A stretch of DNA of 64,000 nt from Clostridium cuniculi (GTDB lineage Bacteria > Bacillota > Clostridia > Clostridiales > Clostridiaceae), in assembly GCF_004353185.1 (NCBI RefSeq), contig NZ_SMUS01000002.1, forward strand, positions 62,001 to 126,000, in the 5' to 3' direction. Both the position numbers and the translations under genes were made by a program. Positions 27,635 to 36,005 of the stretch are shown piece after piece; within the stretch, counting starts at the first letter, position 1, and the number at the start of each line of letters is the position of its first letter. The notes beneath the pieces were generated by a model, which ran no database searches, was not told the DNA's origin, and saw only the letters and a program-made list of their open reading frames with translations.

Positions 27635-28276
27635 TTATTTCCTTTTAGCTTTTTGCTCCTTAAAATATTTACATCTATTAGTAAGTGGACATTCACTACA
27701 CTTAGGATTTCTTGCTATACAACATCTTCTACCGTGAAATATTAATAAATGGTGTGTCAAACTCCATTCTTTTTTAGGCAGTTCTGCTTGAAGTTGCTTT
27801 TCAACTTCTAAAACATTATCTGAATCTGCTAATCCAAGTCTATTAGAAACTCTAAAAACATGTGTATCAACTGCAATAGACGGAACTCCAAAAGCATTTG
27901 ATAATACTACATTTGCAGTTTTTCTTCCTGCACCTGCTAAGCTTGTTATCTCTTCCATAGTTTTAGGAACTTCTCCGTTAAACTTACTCTTTAATTGATT
28001 ACACATAATTAATATATTCTTAGCTTTACTTCTATATAATCCTATTTGTTTTATTCTTTCTTCAAGCTCATCTATAGATAATGTTAGAAATGCATCAACA
28101 TCTGGATAATCTCTAAATAAACTCTCAGTTACTTCATTAACCTTTTTATCTGTAGTTTGTGCAGATAAAATAGTTGCAACTAATAATTGAAAAGGAGTTT
28201 CATGATTTAATTCACATTTAGCATCCGGATATAATCTTTTTAACTCCTCTAATATTATCTTAGTCCTTTGTTTCAT
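27635..28276 (-). CDS. nth: Endonuclease III
   Basis: DNA glycosylase/AP lyase that removes oxidised pyrimidines, 213 residues. It has the helix-hairpin-helix with catalytic K119 in LAGAGRKTANVV, catalytic D137 in AVDTHVFRVSNRLG, and a C-terminal [4Fe-4S] cluster ligated by C186, C193, C196 and C202 in the family spacing (C-x6-C-x2-C-x5-C). The family more often has LPGVGRKTA at the hairpin; the change to LAGAG is conservative. The gene lies in a head-to-tail run with plsC upstream (about 66 bases). The ATG follows GGAGG. Confidence 0.97.
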   Translation of the reverse strand: MKQRTKIILEELKRLYPDAKCELNHETPFQLLVATILSAQTTDKKVNEVTESLFRDYPDVDAFLTLSIDELEERIKQIGLYRSKAKNILIMCNQLKSKFNGEVPKTMEEITSLAGAGRKTANVVLSNAFGVPSIAVDTHVFRVSNRLGLADSDNVLEVEKQLQAELPKKEWSLTHHLLIFHGRRCCIARNPKCSECPLTNRCKYFKEQKAKRK

Positions 28277-28342
28277 TTAACTTTCCTCCTAAATTTTTTA
28301 AGATTGTCACTCCACTAATATCCTAATCTCTTAATTCCTTAA

Positions 28343-29047
28343 CTATTTATAAACGCCTCTATATTCCTCCGGCAACCCCTTAGCTATTGATTTCATTATG
28401 TAAGTTAGGCACCTATCATCATATTCATGCTTAGATTCATCTTTATCTTTTTTAGGAAGTTCTATATACTCTCCTATATTTACATTTACCTCTGCTTCAT
28501 TCCACTCTTCACCAGCCATATCACCATTTTTGTTAATAGGTAGTAGTTTTTCAGTTCCATATAATGAAAGTGGTACTATCTTTGCTTTGCTCATTCTAGC
28601 AACTAATAATACGCCCTTCTTCCCCTCTATCATACTTCCACTTCTACTTCTTGTCCCTTCTGGAAAAAGAACAAGATTTTCTCCATCTTTTAAAACCTTT
28701 ATCATAGCCATAATAGCTTCTTTATCAGCACTATTAGGTTTAATAGAAATATTTTTAACTACTTTAGTTCCTAAATTAGTAACTGGGTCATTTGAAAGTT
28801 TAACTCCAGCAACAAAGGTAGGATCGTATTCATCCTTTAATACTTTTTCTATAATAAATCCATCTGAATTACTTAAATGATTACTAATAAATATTTTAGG
28901 TCCATCTGCCTTTTTTATATTTTCATATCCACTTACATTAATTTTTGCATATTTTTTTAAATACCCATTTATCTTATTTCTCGCTATTTTTATAACTAAT
29001 TTTTCTGGCAAAAGCTCTATAAGCCTTGCAGTACTTTTAGACATCAT
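28343..29047 (-). CDS. 1-acyl-sn-glycerol-3-phosphate acyltransferase (PlsC family)
   Basis: Membrane-associated acyltransferase that makes phosphatidic acid, 234 residues. The catalytic HxxxxD motif is in ISNHLSNSDGF and the glycerol-phosphate-binding motif is FPEGTRSRSG. No clear transmembrane helix is present, so it is a peripheral or monotopic form. The ATG at 29047 is 7 bases after a GGGGGG ribosome binding site; a TTG two codons upstream is less likely. Neighbours nth and queG are not functionally related. Family assignment is firm; whether it is the main PlsC of the cell cannot be told. Confidence 0.9.
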   Translation of the reverse strand: MMSKSTARLIELLPEKLVIKIARNKINGYLKKYAKINVSGYENIKKADGPKIFISNHLSNSDGFIIEKVLKDEYDPTFVAGVKLSNDPVTNLGTKVVKNISIKPNSADKEAIMAMIKVLKDGENLVLFPEGTRSRSGSMIEGKKGVLLVARMSKAKIVPLSLYGTEKLLPINKNGDMAGEEWNEAEVNVNIGEYIELPKKDKDESKHEYDDRCLTYIMKSIAKGLPEEYRGVYK

Positions 29048-29117
29048 ATTCAATCCCCCCTTAAATTAAATATATACATAAACATTATATTTTATATATT
29101 TTCTCAAAACAATTAAC

Positions 29118-30092
29118 TTATTTCACTCTTTCTATATATTCATTTATATAAGGTGAGTCTCCTTTATATCTTTCTATATTTTCACCTTCATTATGTAATT
29201 TTATTATAGCATTTCTCTTAATAACATTTTTTCCTCTCCATCCACAAGATGTCCTTGATATATTCTCCTTAAAAAATTTATTATTCATATCAGCATAAAT
29301 ATCACTTTTTAAATTACACATAAATTCCAAAGGTTTAAACTCTTCAAATTTTGAAAAATGTATATCACTATTATATGGACATCTATTTTGACACATATCA
29401 CAACCAAATATCTTACCTTTTAAGAGCTTTATATCAATATCTGTTAATTCCTTTTTTTGTGTAATATACGAGGAGCATATATTAGGATTAATCTTATTTA
29501 TATTTATAGATTTTGTAGGACATTCTTTATAACATATATTACATTCTCCACATTCTTTATATTCTTTTATATTTTCAAAACTTCTTACTTCATCACTATT
29601 TAATTCTAAGTCAGTTATTATTTCTCCTAAAAATACATAAGAACCATATTTTTCAGTTATAATCATATTATTTCTGCCTATAAATCCAATATTGGCTAAA
29701 TAAGCAATATATCTTTCAGGTAATGTATTACTATCTACGAAAGAAATAGCCTCACCACCTTTAGACTTAATGAACTCACAAACCTTATCTAAATATTTTT
29801 TTACAACTCTGTGGTAATCTAAACCTTTAGTATATTTAGAAAATCCATTTTCTAAGTTATTTTCAACCCAAAGATAGGGGAAAGCTATTGAAATAATAGT
29901 TTTTCCCCTTTCCATATACCACATGGGATTTATCCTCTTTTCTATATCAGCTTCTTCAAATTCATTTTCTAAACCCATATCTTTTCTATACTTATAAAGC
30001 TCTTTTAATTCATCAAATCTTCTACATTTTATAAATCCAATAGTATCTAAATTTAATGAATTACAATATTCTTTTAGCTCTTCTTTAATCAT
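29118..30092 (-). CDS. Epoxyqueuosine reductase (QueG-like)
   Basis: Cobalamin-dependent iron-sulfur enzyme catalysing the last step of queuosine synthesis in tRNA, 324 residues. An N-terminal domain with YRKDMGLENEFEE and IISIAFPYL is followed by the DUF1730-type region and two [4Fe-4S] cluster motifs: CGECNICYKECPTKSI and the later FGCDMCQNRCPYN. Length is close to the short clostridial QueG form without a C-terminal HEAT repeat. It begins 3 bases after the cysE stop, so the two are probably cotranscribed. Related iron-sulfur proteins of this family can be misannotated, so the name is likely but not proven. Confidence 0.85.
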   Translation of the reverse strand: MIKEELKEYCNSLNLDTIGFIKCRRFDELKELYKYRKDMGLENEFEEADIEKRINPMWYMERGKTIISIAFPYLWVENNLENGFSKYTKGLDYHRVVKKYLDKVCEFIKSKGGEAISFVDSNTLPERYIAYLANIGFIGRNNMIITEKYGSYVFLGEIITDLELNSDEVRSFENIKEYKECGECNICYKECPTKSININKINPNICSSYITQKKELTDIDIKLLKGKIFGCDMCQNRCPYNSDIHFSKFEEFKPLEFMCNLKSDIYADMNNKFFKENISRTSCGWRGKNVIKRNAIIKLHNEGENIERYKGDSPYINEYIERVK

Positions 30093-30095
30093 AAA

Positions 30096-30689
30096 TTAAA
30101 TCACCATATCATTATAAATTTCTTTACTATTACCTCTATAGTCTTTTATCTCTATTATTACTTGCATTTTTTCTTGTGCCTTTATTATATTCTTAGCTGG
30201 AATTCCAACAGCTGTAGATCCTTCTGGGACATCTTTTAAAACTACAGAATTAGCTCCTATCTTAGAATTACTTCCAATATATATAGGTCCAAGCACCTTA
30301 GCCCCAGCTCCTATTATAACATTATCTCCCAAAGTCGGATGTCTCTTTCCTTTATCTTTCCCAGTTCCTCCTAATGTTACTCCATGATATAAAAGTACAT
30401 TATCTCCTATTTCCGCTGTTTCTCCAATTACTACACCCATTCCATGATCTATAACTAACCCTTTACCAATCTTGGCTCCTGGATGTATCTCTATTCCAGT
30501 AAAAAATCTAGATATTTGTGATACAAGCCTAGCTAAAAAGAATAATTTTTTAGTATAAAGAAAATGAGCTATTCTATACGCAATCATGGCATGAATTGTA
30601 GGATAAAGTAAAAACACTTCAATCTTACTTCTAGCAGCAGGATCATTTTCCATAACTCTATTTAAATCATATCTTAAATTCCTAAACAT
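30096..30689 (-). CDS. cysE: Serine O-acetyltransferase
   Basis: Makes O-acetylserine from serine and acetyl-CoA, the first step of cysteine synthesis; 197 residues. The short N-terminal helical domain ([20 protein letters not shown]) is followed by a left-handed beta helix of hexapeptide repeats, with the active-site stretch [18 protein letters not shown] and [18 protein letters not shown]. The ATG at 30689 follows AAAGGAGGT; an upstream start at 30719 is not supported. CysK, the next enzyme, is encoded upstream on the same strand, but 689 bases of palindromic sequence lie between them. Identification is firm. Confidence 0.95.
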   Translation of the reverse strand: MFRNLRYDLNRVMENDPAARSKIEVFLLYPTIHAMIAYRIAHFLYTKKLFFLARLVSQISRFFTGIEIHPGAKIGKGLVIDHGMGVVIGETAEIGDNVLLYHGVTLGGTGKDKGKRHPTLGDNVIIGAGAKVLGPIYIGSNSKIGANSVVLKDVPEGSTAVGIPAKNIIKAQEKMQVIIEIKDYRGNSKEIYNDMVI

Positions 30690-30734
30690 AAACCTACCTC
30701 CTTTAACTAAATTGTTCATTAAGGCTTGAATGCC

Positions 30735-30945
30735 GTGATGACGAAAATTAATAATATTACCTCCAGGAATTAGTGTAATTTTCGTTAAGAATTTATATTG
30801 TTTTTTCCAGAAAAAGTCCTAAAGCTTCGAAGTTCACTATCGTTTACCTCAGCTTCTTAACGGACTTTTTCTTCCAAAAACAATTAAATTCTAAAACTTA
30901 ATTACAATATTCCTTCCGATAATATTATTAATTTTTCTCTATCAC
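30735..30945. repeat. Palindromic element PE2 between cysK and cysE
   Basis: An imperfect palindrome of 211 bases. The outermost arms are GTGAT (30735) and ATCAC (30945). Successive paired blocks inside include AATATTA with its complement, TGTAATT with AATTACA, AGAATTTA with TAAATTCT, the TTGTTTTTTCC region with GGAAAAACAA on the pairing strand, and AAAAAGTCC with GGACTTTTT. The arms are about 80 bases each, with bulges, around a loop of about 36 bases. No open reading frame or transposase is present. It could be a large mRNA hairpin, a non-coding RNA or a MITE-type remnant. It lies directly upstream of the cysE ribosome binding site region. Confidence 0.75.
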
Positions 30946-31129
30946 TAGCTTTTAAGCTAAAAGATACAATTTTCTACGTAACCACCTTAAAAGTTAACGA
31001 CTTCTGCTACATTTTATATAATAAATTCTCAACTTTTAAATATATATTTTTAAATAAACTAAGAATATTAATATACCAATTAACTTTAATATAACAAAAA
31101 TTTGTAGCACAAAACATTAACTATAAAGG

Positions 31130-31377
31130 ATTGCGTTATAAGCATATACATGAGAAAAGAAAAAATGAAATATTAATTTGGAGGGAACATTGAAATTGAA
31201 CCATAGAATTTAATAATTGATGAAGTAAAGTTGCGTTAATAAGTTTTTACTGTTTGAGCGAAGTGAGTTTAAAAACTTTAGCAAACTTTACGGAATCAAT
31301 TATATAAATTCTCGGTGAAAATTTCACGTTTCCCGGAAAATAAATATTTCATTTTTTCGATCCATGTGGTGCGCAAT
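31130..31377. repeat. Palindromic element PE1 abutting the cysK stop codon
   Basis: An imperfect palindrome of 248 bases from ATTGCG (31130) to CGCAAT (31377), ending one base before the cysK stop codon. Paired blocks inward are GAAAAAATGAAATATT with its complement, GGGAAC with GTTTCCC, TGAAATT with AATTTCA, AGAATTTA with TAAATTCT, TAATTGAT with ATCAATTA, GTAAAGTT with AACTTTAC, and AGTTTTTA with TAAAAACT. The terminal loop holds GAGCGAAGTGAG. The left flank (from about 31065) and outer left arm recur at 51639-51746. No protein is encoded. The remaining 30946-31129 is A/T-rich with no gene. Confidence 0.75.
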
Positions 31378-31378
31378 A

Positions 31379-32287
31379 TTATTCGTAGATTCCCATGGAA
31401 ATGTATTTTTCTCCGCCGTCTGGAGCTATTGCTAATACTTTTTTTCCTTTTCCAAGTTTTTTTGCTATTTCTATAGCTGCATAAACTGCTGCTCCTGATG
31501 ATATACCTACTAATATTCCTTCACTCTTAGCAAAATCTACTGAAGTTTTAATTGCATCTTCATCACTAACAGCTACTACCTTATCAACATACTCTTGTTT
31601 ATAATTTTGTGGTACAAAACCAGCGCCAATTCCTTGAATTTTATGTGGACCTGGATTTTTTCCAGAAATAACTTGTGAATTGCTTGGTTCAACTGCAACA
31701 ATTTCTATATCCTTTATTTTTTCTTTTAAATTTTTCCCTATACCTGTTATAGTTCCTCCTGTTCCAACTCCAGCTACAAGTACATCCAAATCATTTATAT
31801 CCTCATATATTTCTTCAGCTGTTGTAGCATAATGTTTTTCTGGGTTAGCTACATTTTCAAATTGTTGAGGCATAAAATATCCATGTTCATTTACCATTTC
31901 AGTGGCTTTTTCTATAGCTCCCTTCATTCCTCTATTTCCCTCTGTTAATACTAATTCTGCTCCATAGGCCTTTATTAAATCTCTTCTTTCCTTACTCATA
32001 GTTTCAGGCATAACTATTATAACCTTATATCCTTTTAATCTTCCTATCATAGCTAATGCAATTCCTGTGTTTCCACTTGTAGGCTCAACAATTACTGATC
32101 CCTCTTTCAAAAGTCCTTCCTGCTCTGCTCTTTCAATCATTCCAAGTGCAGCTCTATCCTTTACACTTCCACCTGGATTTAACTTTTCTAACTTTACATA
32201 CACATCTGCACTATTTTCATCTATCATATTTGTTACTCTTAATATAGGTGTTTTTCCTATTAATTCAATGGCTCCATTGTAAATCAT
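31379..32287 (-). CDS. cysK: Cysteine synthase (O-acetylserine sulfhydrylase)
   Basis: Pyridoxal-phosphate enzyme that makes cysteine from O-acetylserine and sulfide, 302 residues. The PLP lysine is in PGGSVKDRAALGMI, followed by the substrate loop PTSGNTGIALAMI and the phosphate-binding GVGTGGTITGIGK. The C-terminal SSGAAVYAAIEIAKK is also conserved. The ATG follows GGAGG. It is preceded by a T-box leader (32324-32552) whose partners fit cysteine starvation control. CysE lies downstream on the same strand beyond two palindromic elements. Identification is firm. Confidence 0.97.
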   Translation of the reverse strand: MIYNGAIELIGKTPILRVTNMIDENSADVYVKLEKLNPGGSVKDRAALGMIERAEQEGLLKEGSVIVEPTSGNTGIALAMIGRLKGYKVIIVMPETMSKERRDLIKAYGAELVLTEGNRGMKGAIEKATEMVNEHGYFMPQQFENVANPEKHYATTAEEIYEDINDLDVLVAGVGTGGTITGIGKNLKEKIKDIEIVAVEPSNSQVISGKNPGPHKIQGIGAGFVPQNYKQEYVDKVVAVSDEDAIKTSVDFAKSEGILVGISSGAAVYAAIEIAKKLGKGKKVLAIAPDGGEKYISMGIYE

Positions 32288-32323
32288 ATATATATACCTC
32301 CAAAAACTTTTATTATATTTTTA

Positions 32324-32552
32324 TATAAAAAAACTTCGTCTCTATGCTAGAGACGAAGTATATTCGCGGTTCCACTCTAATTAAACCATCATAATAATAA
32401 TGATTTCACTCATTCTACGGTACAATATAATACCTGAGCACTATAACGGGTGCTACCGTAAAACCTTACTATTACTTCAGGCATAAACTCCAAAGGGCAC
32501 TTCATATAAATTATCAGTGAAAAGTTCTCAGCACTCTTTTCTCTCTGTAACC
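32324..32552 (-). promoter_or_regulatory. T-box riboswitch leader of cysK (probable tRNA-Cys type)
   Basis: On the minus strand the leader has stem I sequence beginning GGTTACAGAGAG. A stem with arms TACGGTA/TACCGTA follows and contains the CACCCGTTATAGTG type block seen in T-boxes. Next is the core AGAGTGGAACCGCG (32376-32363), then a terminator with a 12-bp stem (ACTTCGTCTCTA / TAGAGACGAAGT, 32331-32357) and a run of seven T. Uncharged tRNA should pair with the core and prevent termination. The best specifier candidate is TGC (Cys) at 32499-32497, but a second TGC lies nearby and the exact codon needs covariance-model alignment. Confidence 0.9.
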
Positions 32553-32618
32553 TTCCTTTATACTACTTTCCTTTTTCATAGTTTTAATTCCGAGTATTTA
32601 ACTAAACTTTATACTATA

Positions 32619-32646
32619 ATTATATGCTTCTTAAATAAAAAGTCAA
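32619..32646 (-). promoter_or_regulatory. Promoter of the cysK T-box leader
   Basis: TTGACT (32646-32641), a 16-base spacer and TATAAT (32624-32619) on the minus strand give a near-consensus sigma-A promoter. The start would be near 32612, leaving a leader of about 325 bases that contains the T-box. Together with the T-box this accounts for the 377-base gap 32288-32664. Confidence 0.75.
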
Positions 32647-32664
32647 CAATGAATTTCAAAAATT

Positions 32665-33918
32665 TTACTTATTTTTCTTTTTCCAAATTGGATATAAGAC
32701 TTCATCAATTAAATCGTGAGTATTTACAACTCCTATTAAAACATCATTATTATCAACTACTGGTATAGCTAATAAATCATATTTAGCCGCTATTTCAACT
32801 GCTTCATCTATATCCCCATTATGCTTAAGTATATTTATATTTTCATCCATTATTTCTTTTACTTTAACTTTACTATCATTTAAAATTAAATCTTTTAATT
32901 CTATTACTCCAATTACTTTTTCTTCTTCATCCTTTATAAATATTGAGTTTAACTCTTCATCTTCAGGATTACTTTCTCTTAAAATATCTATTATCTCTCC
33001 AACAGTAATATCTAAATTAAAGGAAATAAAATCTGTACTCATTATACTTCCAACTGTTTCATCTCCATATTTAAGAAGTTCTTTTACTTCTTCAGCATCT
33101 TCAGTTTCTAAGTTAACAAGTATCTTTTCTCTTTCATCATCATCTAATTCATCTAGTATATCTGCAATTTCATCATTAGGCATATTTTCTAATACTTCTA
33201 CTGCTTTAGCTTCACTTAACCCTTTTATGATACTACTCTTGTACTCTGGTTCTATTTCCTCTAAAGTATCTGCTGCTAAATCTTCGTCTAAAGATTCAAA
33301 AATTTGTTTTCGAGAGCTTGCATCAAGATTTTCTAATATATCCGCTAAATCGGCAGGATGTAGTGTTGATAGCTTTTTATATGGAACTGCTATTTGTAGA
33401 TTTTTATTAACCATCTCTAAAGATTCAACATCATCCCACATAATAACCTTATCTTCAAAGTCCTTGTTCAAAACTTTATAAAAAAGCTTTCCTAAACCTT
33501 GACAATTCATTCTTCTAAATTTAGCAAGAGGACCTGTTTCAACGGCAATTACTCTATATTCACCTGCAATTTCTGCAATTCTTAAATCATCAACTCTAAC
33601 CACTTGCTTGCCATTGATATCTACAATTTTTTTATCCAATAAATTTCTTGATAATAAATAAGAATAAGTTCTTGGAAGTATCTCTTTGCTTCCACGAGTC
33701 ATTATCTTAACCTTATTATCATCATTATAGAATAATATGCTTCTAAATTCATAATGGAAAGTTACTCCATCACGCTTAACCTTATATCCAATAACTCTTG
33801 GATATCCTTGCTCAGTAGTTACATATATATCTTTTAATTCACCAAGCACATCATCAAATTCATCATATATCTTTCTTCCTAATATGCTGGTAAATAAAAA
33901 AACAGATAATCTTTGCAT
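32665..33918 (-). CDS. Soluble PRC-barrel / MgtE-N / CBS domain protein
   Basis: Protein of 417 residues with the regulatory half of an MgtE magnesium channel but no membrane part. Two PRC-barrel-like segments at about 5-90 and 90-180 (LGRKIYDEFDDVLGELKDIY; DKKIVDINGKQVVRVDDL) are followed by an MgtE N-terminal superhelical domain (about 190-290, with LHPADLADILENLD) and two CBS domains (about 295-410). The C-terminus ends in a basic tail, and no transmembrane segment is seen. In other clostridia this type of protein is found near NRAMP-type metal transporters; none is here. Function is probably metal or nucleotide sensing; this is inference. A structured leader precedes it. Confidence 0.85.
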   Translation of the reverse strand: MQRLSVFLFTSILGRKIYDEFDDVLGELKDIYVTTEQGYPRVIGYKVKRDGVTFHYEFRSILFYNDDNKVKIMTRGSKEILPRTYSYLLSRNLLDKKIVDINGKQVVRVDDLRIAEIAGEYRVIAVETGPLAKFRRMNCQGLGKLFYKVLNKDFEDKVIMWDDVESLEMVNKNLQIAVPYKKLSTLHPADLADILENLDASSRKQIFESLDEDLAADTLEEIEPEYKSSIIKGLSEAKAVEVLENMPNDEIADILDELDDDEREKILVNLETEDAEEVKELLKYGDETVGSIMSTDFISFNLDITVGEIIDILRESNPEDEELNSIFIKDEEEKVIGVIELKDLILNDSKVKVKEIMDENINILKHNGDIDEAVEIAAKYDLLAIPVVDNNDVLIGVVNTHDLIDEVLYPIWKKKNK

Positions 33919-33926
33919 AAAAAATT

Positions 33927-33980
33927 CCTCCTCGATTAATAGAGGAGATGTTTGATTTAAATCTGAGTTTCCCCTCTATT
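33927..33980 (-). promoter_or_regulatory. Candidate RNA switch: ribosome binding site sequester / anti-sequester
   Basis: The ribosome binding site GAGGAGG (33933-33927) can pair with CTCCTC (33947-33942), hiding it. The same CTCCTC lies in CTCCTCTATT, which can instead pair over 10 bp (one wobble) with AATAGAGGGG (33980-33971). The two stems exclude each other. Further upstream in the leader is a small hairpin, GAGGG-TGT-CCCTC. The leader does not match the M-box or yybP-ykoY consensus that I know. It may be a metal or metabolite riboswitch or an RNA thermometer; no ligand is implied by sequence. Confidence 0.5.
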
Positions 33981-34097
33981 ATTTCTTATATTCAATTTTC
34001 TTAAATTAATACTCTGAGGGACACCCTCCATTTAATCTCACCACCATTATTTTCAAAAATTACCTACTGCAAATTTAACCTTAAATCCGCAATAAAA

Positions 34098-34115
34098 ATG
34101 CCCTTTATTGGGCAT
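34098..34115 (-). terminator. Terminator after the 34175-34825 membrane protein
   Basis: ATGCCC, loop AATAAA and GGGCAT, followed by TTTTTATT on the minus strand, form a compact intrinsic terminator about 60 bases after the stop. Confidence 0.8.
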
Positions 34116-34174
34116 CATATATTAATATTATATTAACAACCCGCTAAAAGGCAATACTATAAAAACAATATTTA

Positions 34175-34825
34175 TTATTTTTTAATTTTAAATGTAGCTA
34201 TTGCCTTATATGAACATCCTAAAATGCACATTTCTCCAATTAATGGATATGGAAAAACTCTAGCTCCACCTAAAAATATTATAAATTCTACCACAGCAAT
34301 TATCAACGATATCAAAAGCAATCTCATTCCACTAGTATTACTATAAGGCTTATCAACGAATAATAAAGTAACAACTACAAATGAAGAAATTATTATTAAA
34401 TAAATTAAACTAGGAATCAGAACTTCTCTATAATTTACTATAAAACCAAATACACTATCTACCTTTATATCTAACTTATAAAATATATTTATTACAAAGT
34501 ATCCTAAAAGTAATATAACCATAAAAGTATAATTATAATCAAAGCTTCTTTTTTCATCCCTTAAAAATATATAAATAGCTGCCAATACTAAAAGTGGAAT
34601 AGCCATAAAACTTAATTGAGTTAACGCCTTAATAAAGTAAATTATTCTCTGTCTTTGTATTAACCATAAAGAAAGTAATGACAAGTACCTCACTACTATA
34701 ATTGATAAGCTTACTAAATAAAAGTTTCTTATCTTTATTGGACATTTATTATAACTTAAATAAATTAGGTATAAAGAAAAAATAATTATAAATAACAATA
34801 TACATAAATAAATAAAGGCAACCAC
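34175..34825 (-). CDS. Uncharacterised polytopic membrane protein
   Basis: I do not recognise a family. The 216-residue protein is mostly hydrophobic, with about six or seven predicted transmembrane segments (near 3-24, 34-52, 68-90, 99-115, 130-155, 167-188) and a basic tail ending FKIKK. Translation appears to start at GTG (34825), 8 bases after AAAGGAG. It stands between a lipid kinase gene upstream, on the same strand, and the MgtE-like gene downstream, and it has its own terminator. The lipid kinase neighbour hints at membrane biology but proves nothing. It could be a small transporter or a sensor membrane domain. Confidence 0.75.
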   Translation of the reverse strand: MVAFIYLCILLFIIIFSLYLIYLSYNKCPIKIRNFYLVSLSIIVVRYLSLLSLWLIQRQRIIYFIKALTQLSFMAIPLLVLAAIYIFLRDEKRSFDYNYTFMVILLLGYFVINIFYKLDIKVDSVFGFIVNYREVLIPSLIYLIIISSFVVVTLLFVDKPYSNTSGMRLLLISLIIAVVEFIIFLGGARVFPYPLIGEMCILGCSYKAIATFKIKK

Positions 34826-34896
34826 TTTTTATCTCCTTTACAAAAGTACTATTATTTATAATTATTAGATTATTAATTTATTTATTCTCTTTTTTT

Positions 34897-35778
34897 CTAT
34901 TTAACACCTAAAATTTTCAATCCACCTTTTATACATTTTATATCTAATGGAAAATCTGGTCCTTTTTCTCCATCTATATCTGTAACTATACCTTCACTAC
35001 ATTCTATATGAAGTTTGTCAGTTTTAAAATATATAACTTTATCTGAATCTAAATGTTCACCTTTAAGCACCTTTATAAATAGAGGAATTAGTTCATATAT
35101 TTGAACAGCTTTAAAAACTATTACATCTAGCATTCCATCTGTTGCATCAGCTCTAGTAGCTAAATTGAAATTTCCTGCAGTTTTACCATTAAAAATTAAC
35201 ATAAGATACATAGTACCATCAAAATTCACTTGTTCTGATGTTATTTTCACCTTTAAAGGTCTAAAATTAGGCAATTCTTCTAAGCCTTTTAAATAATATG
35301 CTAGCTTTCCAATTGTATTTTTTAAGTTTACATCTGTTTTTTGAGATACATCTGTAAAAAGTCCTGTGCTAGCAACATTTACAAAATATTTATCATTAAT
35401 ACTTCCTAAATCTACTGTAGTTGCCGTTGAACCAATTATTTGCTTACAAGCTGCTTCTATATCAAACGGTATTCCTAAAAACTTAGAAAAATCATTTGCT
35501 GTACCTACTGGCAAAATACCTATAGGTAATGAAATTCCTTGCTTAGCCATAGCATTTACTACTGAATCAACAGTTCCATCACCGCCAGCAACTAATATAT
35601 ATTCATATTCACCTGGCTTTATATCTTGAAATGCACTTTCTATTCCACATTCTTTTCTTATTCTATATGGCACTATAGTAAGACCAGCTTGTTGATGGAT
35701 GTTAATTATATCATCTAATTTAGACAAAATAATATTTTCTCCCGAATATGGATTATAAATTAACTTTACCTTTTTCAT
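34897..35778 (-). CDS. Diacylglycerol kinase family lipid kinase (YegS/DgkB type)
   Basis: Soluble lipid kinase of 293 residues. It opens with VKLIYNPYSGE, carries the nucleotide motif VAGGDGTVDSVVNAM and ILPVGTANDFSKFLGIP, and has the C-terminal DGEKGPDFPLDIK strand pair. In Gram-positive bacteria DgkB returns diacylglycerol to phosphatidic acid, but YegS-type enzymes may use other lipids, so a firm symbol is not given. It is divergent from pssA, a phospholipid synthesis gene, across 227 bases, which fits a role in lipid metabolism. The ATG follows AGGAGGGG. Confidence 0.88.
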   Translation of the reverse strand: MKKVKLIYNPYSGENIILSKLDDIINIHQQAGLTIVPYRIRKECGIESAFQDIKPGEYEYILVAGGDGTVDSVVNAMAKQGISLPIGILPVGTANDFSKFLGIPFDIEAACKQIIGSTATTVDLGSINDKYFVNVASTGLFTDVSQKTDVNLKNTIGKLAYYLKGLEELPNFRPLKVKITSEQVNFDGTMYLMLIFNGKTAGNFNLATRADATDGMLDVIVFKAVQIYELIPLFIKVLKGEHLDSDKVIYFKTDKLHIECSEGIVTDIDGEKGPDFPLDIKCIKGGLKILGVK

Positions 35779-36005
35779 TATACCCCTCCTATTATATATA
35801 TAGAATTATACCACATATATTTTATTACGCTATATCTCGAATATATTAAAAAAATTCTATATATAATAGATATATATCTATAAAACTATGTATTTTCATG
35901 CTTAACAAATTTTTAATCATTGCATTTTTGGAAATATTAATTTTTTTTAAAATTTATGTTATAATTATCTTTATCTTTATGTAAGATAGAATTAGGAGTG
36001 ATTAT

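Noticed and set aside
30690-31129. T-box or S-box leader for cysE
   Set aside because: No TGGnACCGCG core or SAM riboswitch signature was found; the region is explained by the palindromic element PE2 and A/T-rich spacer.
32517-32768. Plus-strand open frame of 83 codons overlapping the cysK leader and the MgtE-like gene end
   Set aside because: It runs antisense to the T-box leader and the CBS region, has no ribosome binding site and resembles no protein.
33919-34097. M-box or yybP-ykoY riboswitch
   Set aside because: The conserved core sequences of these classes are not present; only the sequester/anti-sequester arrangement was kept, as a candidate.
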